From JTS-RE9 sp964649195 (lineage in GTDB: Bacteria > Planctomycetota > Phycisphaerae > Phycisphaerales > Phycisphaeraceae), in contig CAZYPK010000121.1 of the NCBI GenBank assembly GCA_964649195.1, positions 1-16,578 of the forward strand: a stretch of DNA of 16,578 bases, in the 5' to 3' direction. The notes under the pieces were generated by a model, which worked only from the letters and a program-made list of their open reading frames with translations, made no database searches and was not told where the DNA came from. The position numbers and the translations under genes are program-made. Positions 15,759-16,578 of this stretch are shown piece by piece; the first letter of the stretch is position 1; each line of letters starts with the position of its first letter.

Positions 15759-15812
15759 AGGGTCTTTCTCCATACATGAGTGTGGGTCCTGAGCGAGGGA
15801 GAACGATTCAGA

Positions 15813-16121
15813 TCAGCGGTACGCCGGCCCCCAGCCGTCATCGTCGTAGCCGGGCTGAGATTCGACGTGTCGGGCGATCTGGCCGAAGCGGCGCCAGCGG
15901 CGGCGCATGTTGCGCACACCGAGCACCACCAGGACGATGCCCGCAGCGAAAGCGATCAGGCCCAGCGCGAACATGAGCACCGACATCAGCGCCGGCAGAT
16001 GGGCGACCAGGTTCGAGAACGCCTGAGGCTCAGGAAACTGCGTGATGGCGTGGACGATGCCGTAAATCGTCATCGCAATGCCGATGAGCAGTGTGGTAAC
16101 GGGTTGGATCAGATGGGACAT
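15813..16121 (-). CDS. Small two-span membrane protein
   Basis: 102 residues from ATG 16119-16121, chosen because AGGAG at 16128-16132 sits six bases upstream; the longer frame to 16136 would begin inside that site. Two hydrophobic spans, PVTTLLIGIAMTIYGIVHAI and ALMSVLMFALGLIAFAAGIV, are separated by a short amphipathic loop. A basic stop-transfer (RNMRRRWRRFGQIARH) and an acidic aromatic tail (GYDDDGWGPAYR) follow. No family is recognised. Both termini are probably cytoplasmic by the positive-inside rule. Confidence 0.7.
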   Translation of the reverse strand: MSHLIQPVTTLLIGIAMTIYGIVHAITQFPEPQAFSNLVAHLPALMSVLMFALGLIAFAAGIVLVVLGVRNMRRRWRRFGQIARHVESQPGYDDDGWGPAYR

Positions 16122-16170
16122 CAATGGCTCCTGCAAAGTAGAGGGTTGTGAATCGAATCGGGAAGGTGCA

Positions 16171-16578
16171 ATGTGGACAGGTTCGTCGCCCGCGAAGGAC
16201 GATCACGAACGATTGCCAACAACAGCCAGTCACAATGTCGCGACGGACCGATGGCAGGTGATTGCCGATGAATCAGCGTCACGCGACGAGCAGCAGCGGC
16301 GGCTCGCCGCCCGCAAGGACGGCCGCGAGGTGTTGCATGAGCTGGTCGAGCCGAAGAAACTTCCGAGGTTCATCGGCAAGGAACTGAGCGATCGCATCAT
16401 GGCCGACGACAAGGCCACGGGCAGTTTCTCCGGCCTGGACCTGAAGGTGGGCGGCAAGGGGATGATCAAGTTCTACGACGACATCCTCGTCAAGCTGGCG
16501 GACAGGATCGGCAAGCGGTTCGGGGCGAAGACAAGAAGTCCCGGGTTCCGGGTTCCGGCCCCCGGGGGTTCCGAGTTG
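16171..16578 (+). CDS. C-terminal part of a large-polyvalent-protein domain, running off the window
   Basis: 136 codons are open to the window edge. From about 16260 the frame reads ARKDGREVLHELVEPKKLP, IGKELSDRI, then FSGLDLKVGGKGMIKFYDDI and IGKRFGAKT. This is the segment that in relatives follows the RYDLSKQ motif, and it is exactly what the minus-strand gene ending at 13 lacks. The last codons are a GGGTTCC-type repeat linker. The ATG at 16171 has a GGAAGG before it, but the first 30 or so residues do not resemble the family. The true upstream portion is therefore missing and the join lies around 16200-16260. Confidence 0.65.
   Translation, partial: MWTGSSPAKDDHERLPTTASHNVATDRWQVIADESASRDEQQRRLAARKDGREVLHELVEPKKLPRFIGKELSDRIMADDKATGSFSGLDLKVGGKGMIKFYDDILVKLADRIGKRFGAKTRSPGFRVPAPGGSEL
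16543..16572. repeat. GGGTTCC-type repeat at the right edge
   Basis: GGGTTCC, GGGTTCC, GG, C5, G5, TTCC. The same TTCC-spaced G-run family as 5506-5537, here just after a polyvalent-type domain, as expected of a linker. Confidence 0.75.

Noticed and set aside
14858..15760. 300-codon plus-strand frame opposite the helicase
   Set aside because: Antisense of conserved helicase motifs I to III; no homology signature of its own.
1..16578. Window as a simple circular plasmid or phage
   Set aside because: The split polyvalent domain at the two ends is in opposite orientations, so joining the ends does not restore it, and no terminal direct repeat is seen.

Overview
The window looks like a piece of a GC-rich planctomycete genome, probably environmental. 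The best lineage marker is a complete DUF1501 protein with a twin-arginine signal, a family greatly expanded in Planctomycetes. Short 8-bp repeats encoding RHEGT-like peptides and GGGGGTTCC-type tracts also recall planctomycete sequence, but that is from memory and was not checked.

Layout. (1) 13-5682, minus strand: one very long open frame encoding a phage- or conjugative-element-type polyvalent protein. Its domains in order are a phosphoribosyltransferase, a 2H phosphoesterase (two HIT motifs), a divergent protein kinase, an unassigned domain, and a C-terminal region with a large-polyvalent-protein-associated domain. FAKRR-like pentapeptides punctuate it at domain borders. (2) 5828-7222, minus: an intact DUF1501 exported protein, followed by a palindrome-rich interval. 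(3) 7491-10665, minus: a compact recombination module of five genes: a 66-residue protein, a 295-residue protein with a possible winged-helix end, an excisionase-like HTH protein, a tyrosine recombinase, and a membrane protein whose ATG overlaps the recombinase stop. (4) 10666-12062: about 1.4 kb with no convincing gene. (5) 12063-12871, plus: heptose genes, a frameshifted gmhA-like SIS isomerase overlapping the first quarter of hldE. (6) 12830-15727, minus: a SNF2/RapA-type helicase of the kind often found near defence genes, lacking both natural ends. (7) 15720-16121, minus: a small membrane protein and the first codons of another short exported or membrane protein. (8) 16171-16578, plus: an open frame running off the window that matches the very C-terminal part of the domain cut short at position 13.

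Several genes end abruptly against unrelated sequence in opposite orientation: hldE tail-to-tail with the helicase, the helicase start against a signal-peptide-like start, and the polyvalent domain split between the two window ends. This could be real rearrangement by mobile elements, or chimeric amplification or assembly. It must be resolved before neighbourhood is used to infer function. The most biologically interesting item is the polyvalent protein, which combines nucleotide-, RNA- and protein-modifying domains in a form likely to be delivered into a host cell.
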